Notes: generated by a model from the sequence alone, not told the origin. A stretch of 53,839 bases of DNA from Planctomycetota bacterium (GCA_013152475.1 JAADGH010000149.1:1-53839); one strand, 5' to 3'. Positions 16,487-25,756 are shown, numbered from the stretch's first letter. Numbers and translations: made by a program.

Positions 16487-17781
16487 GCGGGTCGCCTGAT
16501 AAATCACAAACGAACCAAGTCGTGCGCGCACCCCGCGGCACGGAAGACCTCTTCGGCGAGAAGATGGCCCGGCAGCAGATGATCGAGAACGCCGCGCGGG
16601 AAGTGTTCGACGTCTTTGGCTACAAGGAGATCCGCACGCCCGTCTTCGAGGACATCGCGCTTTTCGTTCGGGGCATCGGCGCGACGACGGACATCGTGGA
16701 GAAGGAGATGTACACCCTCGCTCAGGGCGATGAGACGACCTTCGCCCTTCGCCCCGAGGGAACGGCAAGCGTGATGCGGGCGTATGTGGAGCATAACCTG
16801 TTCAAGAGCAAGAAGTTCCAAAAATTCTACTACCTGGGCCCCATCTTCCGCCACGAGCGCCCCCAGGCGGGACGGATGCGGCAGTTCGACCAGATCGGCG
16901 TCGAGGTGATCGGAACATATGACCCGCTGGCCGATGTGGAGACGATCCTCCTGGCGGCGGAGATCTTTCGCAAAATCGAATTGGGCGGGTTCACGATCAA
17001 GCTCAACTCCTTCGGCTGCCCGACGTGCCGGGCAGCCTACCGCACCGCCCTGCGTGAGGCGCTGCGGGGCGTCGAGGCCAAGCTCTGCGCGAACTGCAAG
17101 TCTCGGATCGACCGGAACGTCTTCCGCGTCCTCGACTGCAAGGAGGCGCACTGCAAGGAGCTGACGGCGGACGCGCCGTGCATTCGGGACCACCTTGATG
17201 ACGAGTGCCGGGAGCATTTCGAGAAAGTGAAAGACGGCCTGGAGGCGAACGGCCTGGCATACACCCTCGATAACCGCTTGGTCCGGGGGCTGGATTACTA
17301 CACGAAGACGATCTACGAGATCGCGCACCCGGCCCTCGGCGCCCGCGACGCCATCTGCGGCGGCGGGCGGTATGACGGCCTGGTGGAGGAGGTTGGCGGC
17401 CCGCCCACAGGAGGCGTGGGATTCGCCATCGGTGTGGTGCCGACGATGTTGGCCTTGGAGAAGGGAGGAGAGGGAGACGGCGGCAAGGCTGCAGGCCCGA
17501 CGCTCTTCGTCATCGCCATCGGTGGCGAAGATCGGCCGTTCGCTTTTTCGCTAATGACAAAAGTGCGGCGGGAGGGCATCTCCGCCGATACCGATTTCGA
17601 GGGGAAGAACTGGAAGAAGGTGATGCGCGCGGCCAATCGCGACAACGCGAAGTACATCGTCGTGATCGGCCCCGACGAACGCGAGACCGGCCGGTTCAAG
17701 CTGAAGGAGATGAGCACCGGCATGGAAACGGAGGCCGATGAAGCGGGGCTCATCCAACACTTGAAGAACATTACGCAATAG
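16483..17781 (+). CDS. hisS: Histidyl-tRNA synthetase
   Basis: 432 aa. ATG 16483 overlaps the UDG stop. Class II motif 2 is FYYLGPIFRHERPQAGRMRQFDQIGVEVIG. The HisA signature is LVRGLDYYTKTIYEI, motif 3 follows as GFAIGVVPTML, and the C-terminal anticodon-binding domain runs from ~330 (LFVIAIGGEDRPFAF). The N-terminal RAPRGTEDL is the usual HisRS start. An inserted cysteine-rich segment (SFGCPTCRAAY, LCANCKSRID, LDCKEAHCK) matches the HisRS form of many Gram-positive, planctomycete and other bacteria. The enzyme charges tRNA-His. Confidence 0.95.
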   Translation: MSGSPDKSQTNQVVRAPRGTEDLFGEKMARQQMIENAAREVFDVFGYKEIRTPVFEDIALFVRGIGATTDIVEKEMYTLAQGDETTFALRPEGTASVMRAYVEHNLFKSKKFQKFYYLGPIFRHERPQAGRMRQFDQIGVEVIGTYDPLADVETILLAAEIFRKIELGGFTIKLNSFGCPTCRAAYRTALREALRGVEAKLCANCKSRIDRNVFRVLDCKEAHCKELTADAPCIRDHLDDECREHFEKVKDGLEANGLAYTLDNRLVRGLDYYTKTIYEIAHPALGARDAICGGGRYDGLVEEVGGPPTGGVGFAIGVVPTMLALEKGGEGDGGKAAGPTLFVIAIGGEDRPFAFSLMTKVRREGISADTDFEGKNWKKVMRAANRDNAKYIVVIGPDERETGRFKLKEMSTGMETEADEAGLIQHLKNITQ

Positions 17782-17787
17782 AGCGTC

Positions 17788-17807
17788 ATTCCCGCGCAAG
17801 CGGGAAT
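17788..17807 (+). repeat. Perfect palindromic repeat in the hisS-aspS spacer
   Basis: ATTCCCGCGCAAGCGGGAAT: 8-bp perfect stem with a GCAA tetraloop, flanked by GTC and CC. It starts 7 nt after the hisS stop. GTCATTCCCGC...GCGGGAATCC elements are widespread REP-like units in many bacteria. It could stabilise or terminate the hisS message. Confidence 0.75.
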
Positions 17808-17866
17808 CCACGAACGAATACAACCCGGGATTGTCATTGTTCTTGAGGAATCGAGAGTAGTCACAT

Positions 17867-19624
17867 ATGCTGAAACGAACACATACGTGCGGCGAGTTGC
17901 GGTCGCGCCATATTGGCGAGGACGTCGTCCTTTGCGGGTGGGTGAACACCTATCGCGATCACCCCAATGCGCTCTTCGTTGACCTGCGCGATCGGTACGG
18001 CCTGACGCAAGTCGTCTTCAACCCCGATCACAACCACGACCTCCATACCGAATCGAAAAAACTCCGGCCGGAATTTGTCATCGCCATTCGCGGGAAAGTC
18101 TGCCCGCGGCCCGAGGGCACGGCCAACCCGAAGCTGGCCACCGGCGAGATCGAGGTGATGGTCGACGATCTGCACGTATTGAACACCGCCGAGACGCCGC
18201 CCTTCGAGGTGGCCGACGACACCGACGTGGCGCCGGAGCTTCGGCTGAAATATCGCTTTGTCGACCTCCGGCGGCGGCCGATGCAGCACGCCATCATGTT
18301 CCGCCACAAGGTGTTCCAGATCATCCGCCGCTACTTCGACGACAACGGTTTCATCGACGTCGAGACGCCATTCCTCACGAAGAGCACCCCCGAGGGCGCG
18401 CGGGACTTCCTGGTGCCCTCCCGGCTGACGCCGGGGACGTTCTTCGCCCTGCCGCAGTCGCCCCAGCTCTTCAAGCAGATCCTCATGGTGTCCGGGCTGG
18501 ACAAGTATGTGCAGATCGTGAGGTGTTTCCGCGACGAGGACCTGCGCGCCGACCGGCAGCCGGAGTTCACGCAGCTTGACATGGAGATGAGCTTCGTGGA
18601 TGAAGAGGATGTGATCACGATCATCGACGGGCTCATCGTGCGCGTCTTCGACGAGGCGCTCGGCGTCAAGGTGGAGCTGCCCATCCAGCGGCTGTCCTAC
18701 CGAGAGGCCATGGATCGCTTCGGCACGGACAAGCCCGACCTCCGGTTCACGATGGAGCTGAAGGACATCGGTCCCATCGCGGAGCGATCGGATTTCAAAG
18801 TGTTCAAGAACGTCCTCGGCAAAGGCGGCCAGGTGAAAGGCATCTGCGCGCCGGGGGCGGCGTCGATGTCGCTGAAGGAGATCAACGACCTGATCCCGTT
18901 CGTGGGCGACTTCGGCGCGAAGGGCCTGGCCTGGTTCAAGGTGGAGGGCGGCAAGCTGGTCAGCCAGATCGCCAAGTTCTTCAGCGACGATCTGCACGGC
19001 GAGCTAATCGAGACCTTCGGCGCATACAACGGCGACCTGCTGATGTTTGTCGCCGACCAGCCGGACGTGACGGCCCAGGCGCTGGGCGAGCTGCGAAACC
19101 ACATGGGCAAGAAACTCGGCCTCGTGAAGAAGGACGAGTTCCGGTTCTGCTGGGTGGTGGACTTCCCGCTCTTTGGGCGCGACGCCGAGACGGGGCGGCT
19201 CGATCCGCTGCACCACCCGTTCACATCACCCGCCCCGGCGGACCTGGACAAACTGGAGAGCGACGCGCTCTCGGTCCGCGCCCGGGCGTATGACATTGTG
19301 CTGAATGGTATTGAGATCGGCGGAGGCAGTATCCGAATCCACGACCAGAGCGTGCAGGAGCGGATATTCCGGCTGCTGGAGATCGACGAGGAGAGCGCCC
19401 GTGCCAAGTTCGGTTTCCTCTTAGACGCCCTGAAGTACGGCGCCCCCCCTCACGGGGGCATCGCCCTGGGCCTGGACCGGATCGTGATGCTGATGCTGGG
19501 GCTCAACAGCATCCGCGACGTGATTGCATTCCCGAAGACCCAAAAGGGGACCTGTCTCCTGACGGACGCGCCGTCGCCCGTCGATGACGCCCAATTGAAG
19601 GAGCTCGGTATCAAGCTTACGTGA
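17867..19624 (+). CDS. aspS: Aspartyl-tRNA synthetase, predicted non-discriminating (Asp/Asn)
   Basis: 585 aa from ATG 17867. An OB-fold anticodon-binding domain (residues 1-110) is followed by a class II core (KYRFVDLRRRPMQ, FLTKSTPEGARDFLVPSR, QSPQLFKQILMVSGLDKYVQIVRCFRDEDLRADRQPEF) and the GAD insert. Motif 3 is GGIALGLDRIVMLMLG. The two residues reported to control tRNA choice in bacterial AspRS are His32 and Gly84. They align with His31/Gly83 of the Pseudomonas non-discriminating enzyme rather than Leu/Lys of E. coli. The enzyme may therefore also form Asp-tRNA-Asn and need GatCAB. The usual HGG after that His is HPN here. The stop overlaps the resB start (GTGA). Confidence 0.94.
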   Translation: MLKRTHTCGELRSRHIGEDVVLCGWVNTYRDHPNALFVDLRDRYGLTQVVFNPDHNHDLHTESKKLRPEFVIAIRGKVCPRPEGTANPKLATGEIEVMVDDLHVLNTAETPPFEVADDTDVAPELRLKYRFVDLRRRPMQHAIMFRHKVFQIIRRYFDDNGFIDVETPFLTKSTPEGARDFLVPSRLTPGTFFALPQSPQLFKQILMVSGLDKYVQIVRCFRDEDLRADRQPEFTQLDMEMSFVDEEDVITIIDGLIVRVFDEALGVKVELPIQRLSYREAMDRFGTDKPDLRFTMELKDIGPIAERSDFKVFKNVLGKGGQVKGICAPGAASMSLKEINDLIPFVGDFGAKGLAWFKVEGGKLVSQIAKFFSDDLHGELIETFGAYNGDLLMFVADQPDVTAQALGELRNHMGKKLGLVKKDEFRFCWVVDFPLFGRDAETGRLDPLHHPFTSPAPADLDKLESDALSVRARAYDIVLNGIEIGGGSIRIHDQSVQERIFRLLEIDEESARAKFGFLLDALKYGAPPHGGIALGLDRIVMLMLGLNSIRDVIAFPKTQKGTCLLTDAPSPVDDAQLKELGIKLT

Positions 19625-21876
19625 ACGATACGCCCAACGAAAAACCCAAACAGAACGACACGGGGACCACACCACCGACCGACAAGTGGTCTCCCTCGTT
19701 TTTGAGCGCCGCCGCCCTGGTGCTGATCCTTGTGCTGGTACTGATCGCGGGACAGTACTACGCCGAACGCTTCGACAGCATAATCCCCGTCCTCGCCATC
19801 GCGCTGCTCGCGGCCCTTGCCGGTATCGCCGTAATCGTTATCCGTCCCGATGCGCTCCGCTCGCTGTTCACGTCCGTAAGATTGGCCGTCGCCCTGTTCA
19901 TCTATTTCGCTCTGGCCTGCATTGGGTCCACCCTGGTCCTCCAGCAGCCCGGCAAGCTCCCCACCGAAGAGAAGGGACGGACGGCCCGGTACAGCAACTA
20001 CCTGAACGCCGAGGCGCGGTTCCTCTACAAACTCTGCCATCCCCTCCAGCACATCGTCGCGCCGCTTCAACCGATGCACGACAAATACCTCGGACGACTG
20101 GAAAAAAAGTTCGGGGTTGCCTACGCGCATGAGAAGCGGAAGATGTTCCTGAGATCGGGCGAGCAGGCCGCCGAGCAGCAAGCGGCTCAGGAATTCGTCA
20201 ACAACCATCCGGGCCTGTTCGAGTTCATCTACAACGTCTGCGTCTTCACCCGTCTCGACCGGGTCTACTCGGCTTGGTGGTTCCGGGCGCTGACAGTGCT
20301 GATCCTCGTCAATACCTTGTCGTGCACAGTGTCACGGTATCGGCTCAGGTTCTCGCAGACGGGGTTTCTTCTCACACACATGGGGCTCGTCCTGGCGCTG
20401 ATCGGAGCAGGGATCGACGGCAGGTGGGAACAGAAAGGAATGCTCCCATTCATTATCGGCGCCGCGTCGCAGAACCGGTATACCTCGTTCATCAACCGAT
20501 CCACCGGAAAGGCGATCCCTTTCGGCTTTGCCGTGAAGGCCAAATATTTCAGAACGGATTACCGCAAGGCGCTGACGGTGAGCTTCACCGAGGTCGGCGC
20601 GGCGGAGGGAAGTCGCCCGATCACCCTCTCCCGTTCCTACAACCGGCTCCGGAAGGGGAAGCGGCTGGTGTTGGATGAAGGCAGGCTGACGATCACGGTG
20701 GAGGACATTCTCCCCCGTGCCGTGTTCCGGAATGACCTGATCTCGCGCTCGGACGAGCCGAAGAACCCGGCGATCGAGCTGCTGATGAAATTCGACGACC
20801 CACCGAAATTCGTCAAGCTCTTCGCCCGAGGCGACCGTTCCCATCGCTACGTCAGCATCCCCCATAAGATGCACATCCAGTTCGCCTGGCTCGCCGCGCA
20901 ATCGGACCTGCAGGCCGAGATCGCCCGCTTCTCGGCGGAGTCGCCCTGCCTGCTGGTCGCCGTCACCGCCGACCAGCATGTCACGCTCCGCCCGATCCGA
21001 AAGGGCGAGACGTTCAAGCACGGGGATTACGGCATCGAAGTCCTCGATTGCCAGGGGAACGTGGACGAAAAAAGCGACAGGCCGTTGCGCAAACAGAAGG
21101 CAACGAACCCGGGGGCCGCGCTCAAGGTAACCTACCCCGACGGCAAGACCGAAGAGAAGCAGCTCGTGGTGAATGCGCCTCGCCACTACCAGTTCGGCGA
21201 CATGTTCATGTCCCTGGCATGGGAAGCGCCCGACACGACGCGATACCTGGTGTACGGCATGGACAAAGAGCCGCTCAATGTGATAAAGATCGCCGGAGAG
21301 AAAGCCCTTGGGCCGCGCCCCTTGGCGAAGGGACAGTCCCTCGACTCTGCCCCCCCCGGCGCGGAGGTCTTCCTCTCCACCATGGCATTGGATGCGGCTA
21401 TTCTGGGTGTGGCGCCTTACACCCCGCCGGCGGATGCCAACCCGAACGACCCCAATACGATATTCACCGATCCGTCGGATCAGGCGATTCGTCTTCATCT
21501 CAAGGGAGAGGATTTCGACGAGACGGTGACGCTCCTCGCAAACGACACGCGCGCCGATACATACGAGCGGCCGGGGTACGTCTCGCTGAAATATGAGGAC
21601 AATATGGTGCTGGATTACAAGACCTACCTCGTCGTCGAGAGCGAGGACGATCCGCCGAAGGAGTTGGCGGCAAAGGTCATCGAGGTAAACCACCCCCTGT
21701 CGTACGGCGGGTTCACCTTCTACCAGGAAGACGCCCGGAAGGAGATGCCGCGCTACACGGGCATCAAGGTCCGTCGCGCCCCGGGGGCGTGGCTGGCGCA
21801 GTTCGGGTCGGTCCTGATGCTGATCGGGGTTCTGTTCGCCTTCTTCGTGAGGCCCGCGCTGAGGAAGAGGACGTAG
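19621..21876 (+). CDS. resB: ResB-like cytochrome c biogenesis protein (system II)
   Basis: 751 aa from a GTG overlapping the aspS stop. Hydrophobic segments lie at about 27-45, 55-76 and 86-108, then at ~225-270 (FRALTVLILVNTLSCTV, GFLLTHMGLVLALIGAGIDG) and ~727-745 near the C-terminus. Between them lies a ~450-residue extracytoplasmic domain. The conserved ResB feature VNTLSCT and the C-terminal VIEVNHPLSYGGFTFYQ...W plus final helix are present. With CcsA it forms the haem-export and cytochrome c synthetase complex that attaches haem to CxxCH motifs. The multihaem proteins encoded at 31748-32314 and 41672-43018 would be clients. Confidence 0.87.
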   Translation: MNDTPNEKPKQNDTGTTPPTDKWSPSFLSAAALVLILVLVLIAGQYYAERFDSIIPVLAIALLAALAGIAVIVIRPDALRSLFTSVRLAVALFIYFALACIGSTLVLQQPGKLPTEEKGRTARYSNYLNAEARFLYKLCHPLQHIVAPLQPMHDKYLGRLEKKFGVAYAHEKRKMFLRSGEQAAEQQAAQEFVNNHPGLFEFIYNVCVFTRLDRVYSAWWFRALTVLILVNTLSCTVSRYRLRFSQTGFLLTHMGLVLALIGAGIDGRWEQKGMLPFIIGAASQNRYTSFINRSTGKAIPFGFAVKAKYFRTDYRKALTVSFTEVGAAEGSRPITLSRSYNRLRKGKRLVLDEGRLTITVEDILPRAVFRNDLISRSDEPKNPAIELLMKFDDPPKFVKLFARGDRSHRYVSIPHKMHIQFAWLAAQSDLQAEIARFSAESPCLLVAVTADQHVTLRPIRKGETFKHGDYGIEVLDCQGNVDEKSDRPLRKQKATNPGAALKVTYPDGKTEEKQLVVNAPRHYQFGDMFMSLAWEAPDTTRYLVYGMDKEPLNVIKIAGEKALGPRPLAKGQSLDSAPPGAEVFLSTMALDAAILGVAPYTPPADANPNDPNTIFTDPSDQAIRLHLKGEDFDETVTLLANDTRADTYERPGYVSLKYEDNMVLDYKTYLVVESEDDPPKELAAKVIEVNHPLSYGGFTFYQEDARKEMPRYTGIKVRRAPGAWLAQFGSVLMLIGVLFAFFVRPALRKRT

Positions 21877-21877
21877 C

Positions 21878-22732
21878 ATGGATACGACAACGCTGTTCCA
21901 TTACCTGTCCATTGCCTTCTACCTCGCCGCCGCGCTCTTGTACGTCATTGCGCTCGCCCGGCGGTCGCGAAACTATTCCCCCCATGTGACAGTGGTTTTC
22001 TTCCTCGGTATGACGGCCAATGTCGCCGCGGTGGTCGCCCGAACCATCGACGTGCAGCATGCGCCTTTCCACACGCGATACGAAGCCTACCTGGTGACGG
22101 GCATCTGCACCGCCCTCGGGTTCCTCATCGTGTATCTGGCCGGCGGGCTGTTCCGAAACACGCGACGCAACTCGATCATCGGCAACTCGCTCGGGGCGCT
22201 AACCTCGCTCTTCATGGTGTTCCTCCTCTATCGCACCGCAACGTCCGATACGTACAAGTCCTTCCTCCCCCCCGCCCTGCAGAGCGTATGGTTCTGGCCG
22301 CATGTCACGGTCTATCTCTTCGGCTACGGGGCGCTGTTCGTGGCCGTGTGTGCAAGCGTGCTGTACATCATCATGCACCTCCGCCGCGGCGACGATCCCG
22401 GGAAGCGCAAGGAGTTCCTGTCCGACCTGGACCGGTTCACCTACCGCACTATGTCCATCGGCTTCCCGTTCCTGACCATGGGCCTTGTCTTCGGCGCGCT
22501 GTGGGCGGAGCAGGCGTGGGGCACCTACTGGGGGTGGGACTCGAAAGAGGTCTGGTCGCTGATCACGTGGATCGTCTATCTGCTCTACCTGCACCTGCGA
22601 ACGCAAAAGGCATGGCGAGGCCAGCGCTCGGCCTGGTTTCTCATCGTGGGCGCCGTCGCCATCTTCATTACGTTCGAGCTGATCGGGATCCTCCCGTCGT
22701 CGCAGACGAGTTTGCACAAATACACCGACTGA
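21878..22732 (+). CDS. ccsA: CcsA/ResC-like cytochrome c assembly protein
   Basis: 284 aa with about eight membrane helices. The haem-handling WWD motif is at residues 209-231 (WAEQAWGTYWGWDSKEVWSLITW). Histidines at 61, 142 and 239 lie where system II proteins carry haem ligands. It starts one base after the resB stop and overlaps recG by one base. Together with ResB it would deliver and attach haem in the periplasm. The family and partner assignment is strong. A ResA-type thiol reductant is not in this cluster, though the thioredoxin-fold lipoprotein at 11993 is a nearby, imperfect candidate. Confidence 0.92.
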   Translation: MDTTTLFHYLSIAFYLAAALLYVIALARRSRNYSPHVTVVFFLGMTANVAAVVARTIDVQHAPFHTRYEAYLVTGICTALGFLIVYLAGGLFRNTRRNSIIGNSLGALTSLFMVFLLYRTATSDTYKSFLPPALQSVWFWPHVTVYLFGYGALFVAVCASVLYIIMHLRRGDDPGKRKEFLSDLDRFTYRTMSIGFPFLTMGLVFGALWAEQAWGTYWGWDSKEVWSLITWIVYLLYLHLRTQKAWRGQRSAWFLIVGAVAIFITFELIGILPSSQTSLHKYTD

Positions 22733-24825
22733 TGGCCAGCTACCCGATACATAGTCCGATGAGTCGGGAAGTGCAGTATGTCAAAGGCGTCGGACCGAAG
22801 TTGGCCCAGACGCTGAAGAAGCTCGACATCCGCACCGTCGCCGACCTCTTCTACCACCTGCCGCGCGGGTATCAGGACCGCTCGCAGATCGTGCCCATCG
22901 AGAAGGTCAAGCTCGACACCTTCCACACCGTTCGCGGGAAGGTCAAACTCACCCGGCAGTATCGCACCCGGCGGCGCGTGCCCGTCTTCGAGGCGATCCT
23001 CACCGACGGCACGGGCGAGCTGCTGCTGAAGTTCTTCGGCCACCGCACCGGCATCGAGGAGCACTTCAAGGAAGGGACCGAGATCATCGCGTCGGGAAAG
23101 GTGACGCTCTACCATCGGGCCCAGATGGTCTCGCCCCACTATGAGCGGCCGGAGGAGATGGAGGAGGACGACCACGTCCACACCAACCGGATCGTCCCCA
23201 TCTACCCCCTGACGCAGGGCATCGGCGAGGCGCGCATCCGCCGGATCGTCAAGGGGGCGCTCGACGAATATCTTGATGCGGTCGAGGATTTCTACAACGA
23301 GTCGTTCCGGACGGAACGCCGGCTGATGTCCCTGACGCACGCCCTCCGCGCCGTGCACTACCCGGAGAGCCGGCAGGAGGCGCTCTCGGCCCAGAGGCGG
23401 CTGAAGTACGACGAATTTCTCCTGTTCGAGATCGGCATGGCCCTCCGCCGGCGAGGGCTCAAGGAAGGGCAGAAGGGCATCTCCTTCGAGGTCACGTCGA
23501 CCATCGACGAGCACATCCGCGCGCGTTTCCCCTTCGATCTGACCCAAAGCCAGGAGAAGGTGATCCAGGAGATTCAGGCCGATATGCAGGACGCCAGCCC
23601 CATGAACCGTCTCCTGCAGGGGGACGTCGGATCGGGAAAGACGGTGGTAGCCCTCTACGCCATACTTGTCGCGATTGCGAATAAAAAGCAAGCCGCCATC
23701 ATGGCCCCCACGGAGATTCTGGCCGAGCAGCACTACCAGACCATCATGCGCTACCTTCGGAACTCCCGCGTCCGCATCGCCTTGCTGGCCGGCGGCCTGA
23801 CGCAGAAGATGCGGCGGGAGACGCTGGAGAAGATCGCCGCCGGGGAGGTCGATCTCCTCGTCGGCACGCATGCCCTCGTCGAGGGTGACGTGGAGTTCAA
23901 GGACCTCGGCATGGTCGTCGTGGACGAGCAGCACAAGTTCGGTGTTCTCCAACGCCAGAAGCTCCGGCGCAAGGGCGTGTCGCCGGATGTCCTCGTCATG
24001 ACCGCGACGCCGATCCCCCGGACGCTGTCGCTCACCGTCTTCGGCGACCTGGACGTCTCGACCATCGAGGAGCTGCCCCCCGGCCGACAGCCCGTGATGA
24101 CGCGGTGGGTGAACAAGACACAGCTCCGGAAGGCCTACAACTTCATCCGCACGAAGCTGCAGGACGGCCAACAGGCGTTCATCGTCTACCCCCTTGTGGA
24201 GGAGTCCGAAAAGCTCGACCTCAAGGCCGCCACGGAGGGGGCGCGGTTCTTGCAGAAGGAAGTCTTCCCGAACTTCCGCGTGGGACTGCTGCACGGCCGG
24301 ATGAAACCGGGCGAGAAGGACCAGGTCATGCGGCGCTTCCGTGACGGCGGCTACCACGTCCTGGTCTCGACGATCGTGATTGAAGTCGGGATCGACATCC
24401 CGAACGCATCGGTCATGGTGGTCGAGCACGCCGAGCGCTTCGGCCTGGCCCAGCTTCACCAGCTCCGGGGGAGGATCGGCCGGGGTGAGCACAAGTCGTA
24501 CTGCCTGCTCTTCGGCGAGCCGAAAAGCGAGACCGCCGAGCGACGGCTGAGGGTAATGACCCAGACGTCGAACGGCTTCAAGATCGCGGAGGAGGACCTG
24601 CGTATCCGCGGGCCGGGCGAGTTCTTCGGCACGCGGCAGCACGGCTTGCCGGAGTTCAAGGTGGGCGACATCATCGAGGACTTCGAGCTGCTCCGGCTGG
24701 CCCGCAAAGACGCCTTCGCCCTCGTCGAGACCGATCCCACCCTCTCCGCCCCCCAGCACCAGGGAATTTTGCAGCAGGTGCGGATCAAGTTCCGGGACCG
24801 GCTGGATCTGATCGATGTGGGATAG
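22732..24825 (+). CDS. recG: ATP-dependent DNA helicase RecG
   Basis: 697 aa. ATG 22732 overlaps the ccsA stop (TGATG). The N-terminal wedge/OB domain begins YVKGVGPKLAQTL. Helicase motifs are Walker A GDVGSGKT (297-304), MAPTEILAEQHY, DEQH (398-401), MTATPIPRTL, and later GRMKPGEKD, VSTIVIEVGIDIPNA and QLRGRIGRGEHKSYC, with the C-terminal TRG motif region DLRIRGPGEFFGTRQHG. RecG reverses stalled replication forks and resolves R-loops. Its length is typical for the family. It ends the long rightward run. Confidence 0.96.
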   Translation: MASYPIHSPMSREVQYVKGVGPKLAQTLKKLDIRTVADLFYHLPRGYQDRSQIVPIEKVKLDTFHTVRGKVKLTRQYRTRRRVPVFEAILTDGTGELLLKFFGHRTGIEEHFKEGTEIIASGKVTLYHRAQMVSPHYERPEEMEEDDHVHTNRIVPIYPLTQGIGEARIRRIVKGALDEYLDAVEDFYNESFRTERRLMSLTHALRAVHYPESRQEALSAQRRLKYDEFLLFEIGMALRRRGLKEGQKGISFEVTSTIDEHIRARFPFDLTQSQEKVIQEIQADMQDASPMNRLLQGDVGSGKTVVALYAILVAIANKKQAAIMAPTEILAEQHYQTIMRYLRNSRVRIALLAGGLTQKMRRETLEKIAAGEVDLLVGTHALVEGDVEFKDLGMVVVDEQHKFGVLQRQKLRRKGVSPDVLVMTATPIPRTLSLTVFGDLDVSTIEELPPGRQPVMTRWVNKTQLRKAYNFIRTKLQDGQQAFIVYPLVEESEKLDLKAATEGARFLQKEVFPNFRVGLLHGRMKPGEKDQVMRRFRDGGYHVLVSTIVIEVGIDIPNASVMVVEHAERFGLAQLHQLRGRIGRGEHKSYCLLFGEPKSETAERRLRVMTQTSNGFKIAEEDLRIRGPGEFFGTRQHGLPEFKVGDIIEDFELLRLARKDAFALVETDPTLSAPQHQGILQQVRIKFRDRLDLIDVG

Positions 24826-24856
24826 CCCCTCCGGCGCCAATCCCCACGTTCCCCGA

Positions 24857-25192
24857 TTAGGATTTTCTCTTTGGCAGCAAGGATTCTCTGACCGCGGCGT
24901 CGATATCGACTTTCTTGCGCGTGGCCTTCTTGGATTTCGTCGACCTCTTCGCTGCCTTTTTCGTCTTCTTTGTCTTCTTGGCTTTCGCCCGTTCCGCCTG
25001 TGCGGCCCGGCGCTTTTCGACGAGCGATTCCACCTCGCGACGCCGAAACCGAATTCGCTGCTGGCCATAGCCAATCCGGAAGCATTTGATCTTCTTCCGG
25101 TGCACCCACTGATACAGCGTCATCACCTTCACCCCAAGCGCCTCCGCCGCTTCCTCGGGCGTAAATATATCGTCCTCCATATTGCGTGCCAT
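24857..25192 (-). CDS. Small excisionase-type HTH protein with a lysine-rich histone-like tail
   Basis: 111 aa from ATG 25192, with AGGAGG 4 nt upstream. Residues 9-60 are a MerR/excisionase-family helix-turn-helix (FTPEEAAEALGVKVMTLYQWVHRKKIKCFRIG, then RIRFRRREVESLV). Residues ~65-95 are almost only Lys, Ala, Arg, Thr and Ser (KKTKKTKKAAKRSTKSKKATRKK), like bacterial histone H1-type tails. The combination suggests a sequence-guided DNA-binding or nucleoid protein rather than a phage excisionase, and no integrase is nearby. It converges on recG and has its own promoter. Confidence 0.85.
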   Translation of the reverse strand: MARNMEDDIFTPEEAAEALGVKVMTLYQWVHRKKIKCFRIGYGQQRIRFRRREVESLVEKRRAAQAERAKAKKTKKTKKAAKRSTKSKKATRKKVDIDAAVRESLLPKRKS

Positions 25193-25302
25193 AGATCCTC
25201 CTTCGTCCCCTGCGGGTCATTCCCCTCCGCGCCACTCCCCCCAAACACGCCCGGAGCAACGCGAAGACCATTTCACTTCACGATGCGACGTTTGAGCCGT
25301 GC

Positions 25303-25331
25303 AATATAGCATACCGGCGGGCCCAACGCAA
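25303..25331 (-). promoter_or_regulatory. Promoter for the HTH/lysine-tail gene
   Basis: Minus strand: TTGCGT (25331-25326) and TATATT (25308-25303), 17-bp spacer, with an extended -10 (TGC immediately before the hexamer). Leader of ~105 nt to ATG 25192. Confidence 0.55.
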
Positions 25332-25493
25332 CTCCCCAGTGCCCAAAAAATCCAGACGCCACACCCGCCTGACCAAATCGGCTCACTCCCCTTCCGCCGG
25401 CGGCTCATCGAAGCGACCGGCCGGTTCAGGACCAAGCATGCCCCTCGAAGTGACACCGTGCGGGGAGTGGGAAAACTCCTCGGATTTTTGCTA

Positions 25494-25522
25494 TTGACTA
25501 ACGTCTCCGGATCGGATAAGAT
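25494..25522 (+). promoter_or_regulatory. Promoter for rho
   Basis: TTGACT (25494-25499) and TAAGAT (25517-25522), 17-bp spacer. It lies ~235 bp upstream of the rho ATG, implying a long leader. Confidence 0.65.
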
Positions 25523-25756
25523 ACGCTTACGTTTCAAATGGTCTATTCCCAGAGTTCCCCGACGTCGAGAGATTCCCTTTCACTGGGGCGCCATCCGGTT
25601 CTGGGAAGCAGAACGGAAACGTTCCCAATGCACGCAATGTGAACGGCCGACCTGCCGCGCACGGTCTCACCGAAGCGGCGACCGAGTGCCTCGATAGCTT
25701 CGGCTGTAGATAGACCGCACCACTCGGAAGAGCAGGATGCAGGAGGATTTATTATC
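25523..25756 (+). promoter_or_regulatory. Long structured rho leader, candidate autoregulatory region
   Basis: The ~225-nt untranslated leader contains a hairpin at 25595-25616 (GTTCTG/CAGAAC core). A second structure has CCGAAGC (25670-25676) pairing with GCTTCGG (25697-25703), with a CGAG/CTCG mini-hairpin inside. A 34-codon ORF (25538-25642) lies where E. coli has rhoL, but it has no ribosome site. In other bacteria rho is attenuated by Rho itself within its leader; that is the inference here. Confidence 0.4.

Noticed and set aside
22585-25074. An 829-codon minus-strand open frame.
   Set aside because: It is antisense to recG, whose helicase motifs are unmistakable.
24857-25192. A prophage or integrative element marked by an excisionase-like HTH.
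   Set aside because: There is no integrase, attachment-site repeat or phage gene within the window, and the lysine-rich tail is not typical of excisionases.
25538-25642. A 34-codon rhoL-like leader peptide before rho.
   Set aside because: No ribosome-binding site and no similarity to RhoL are visible, so it is not annotated as a gene.
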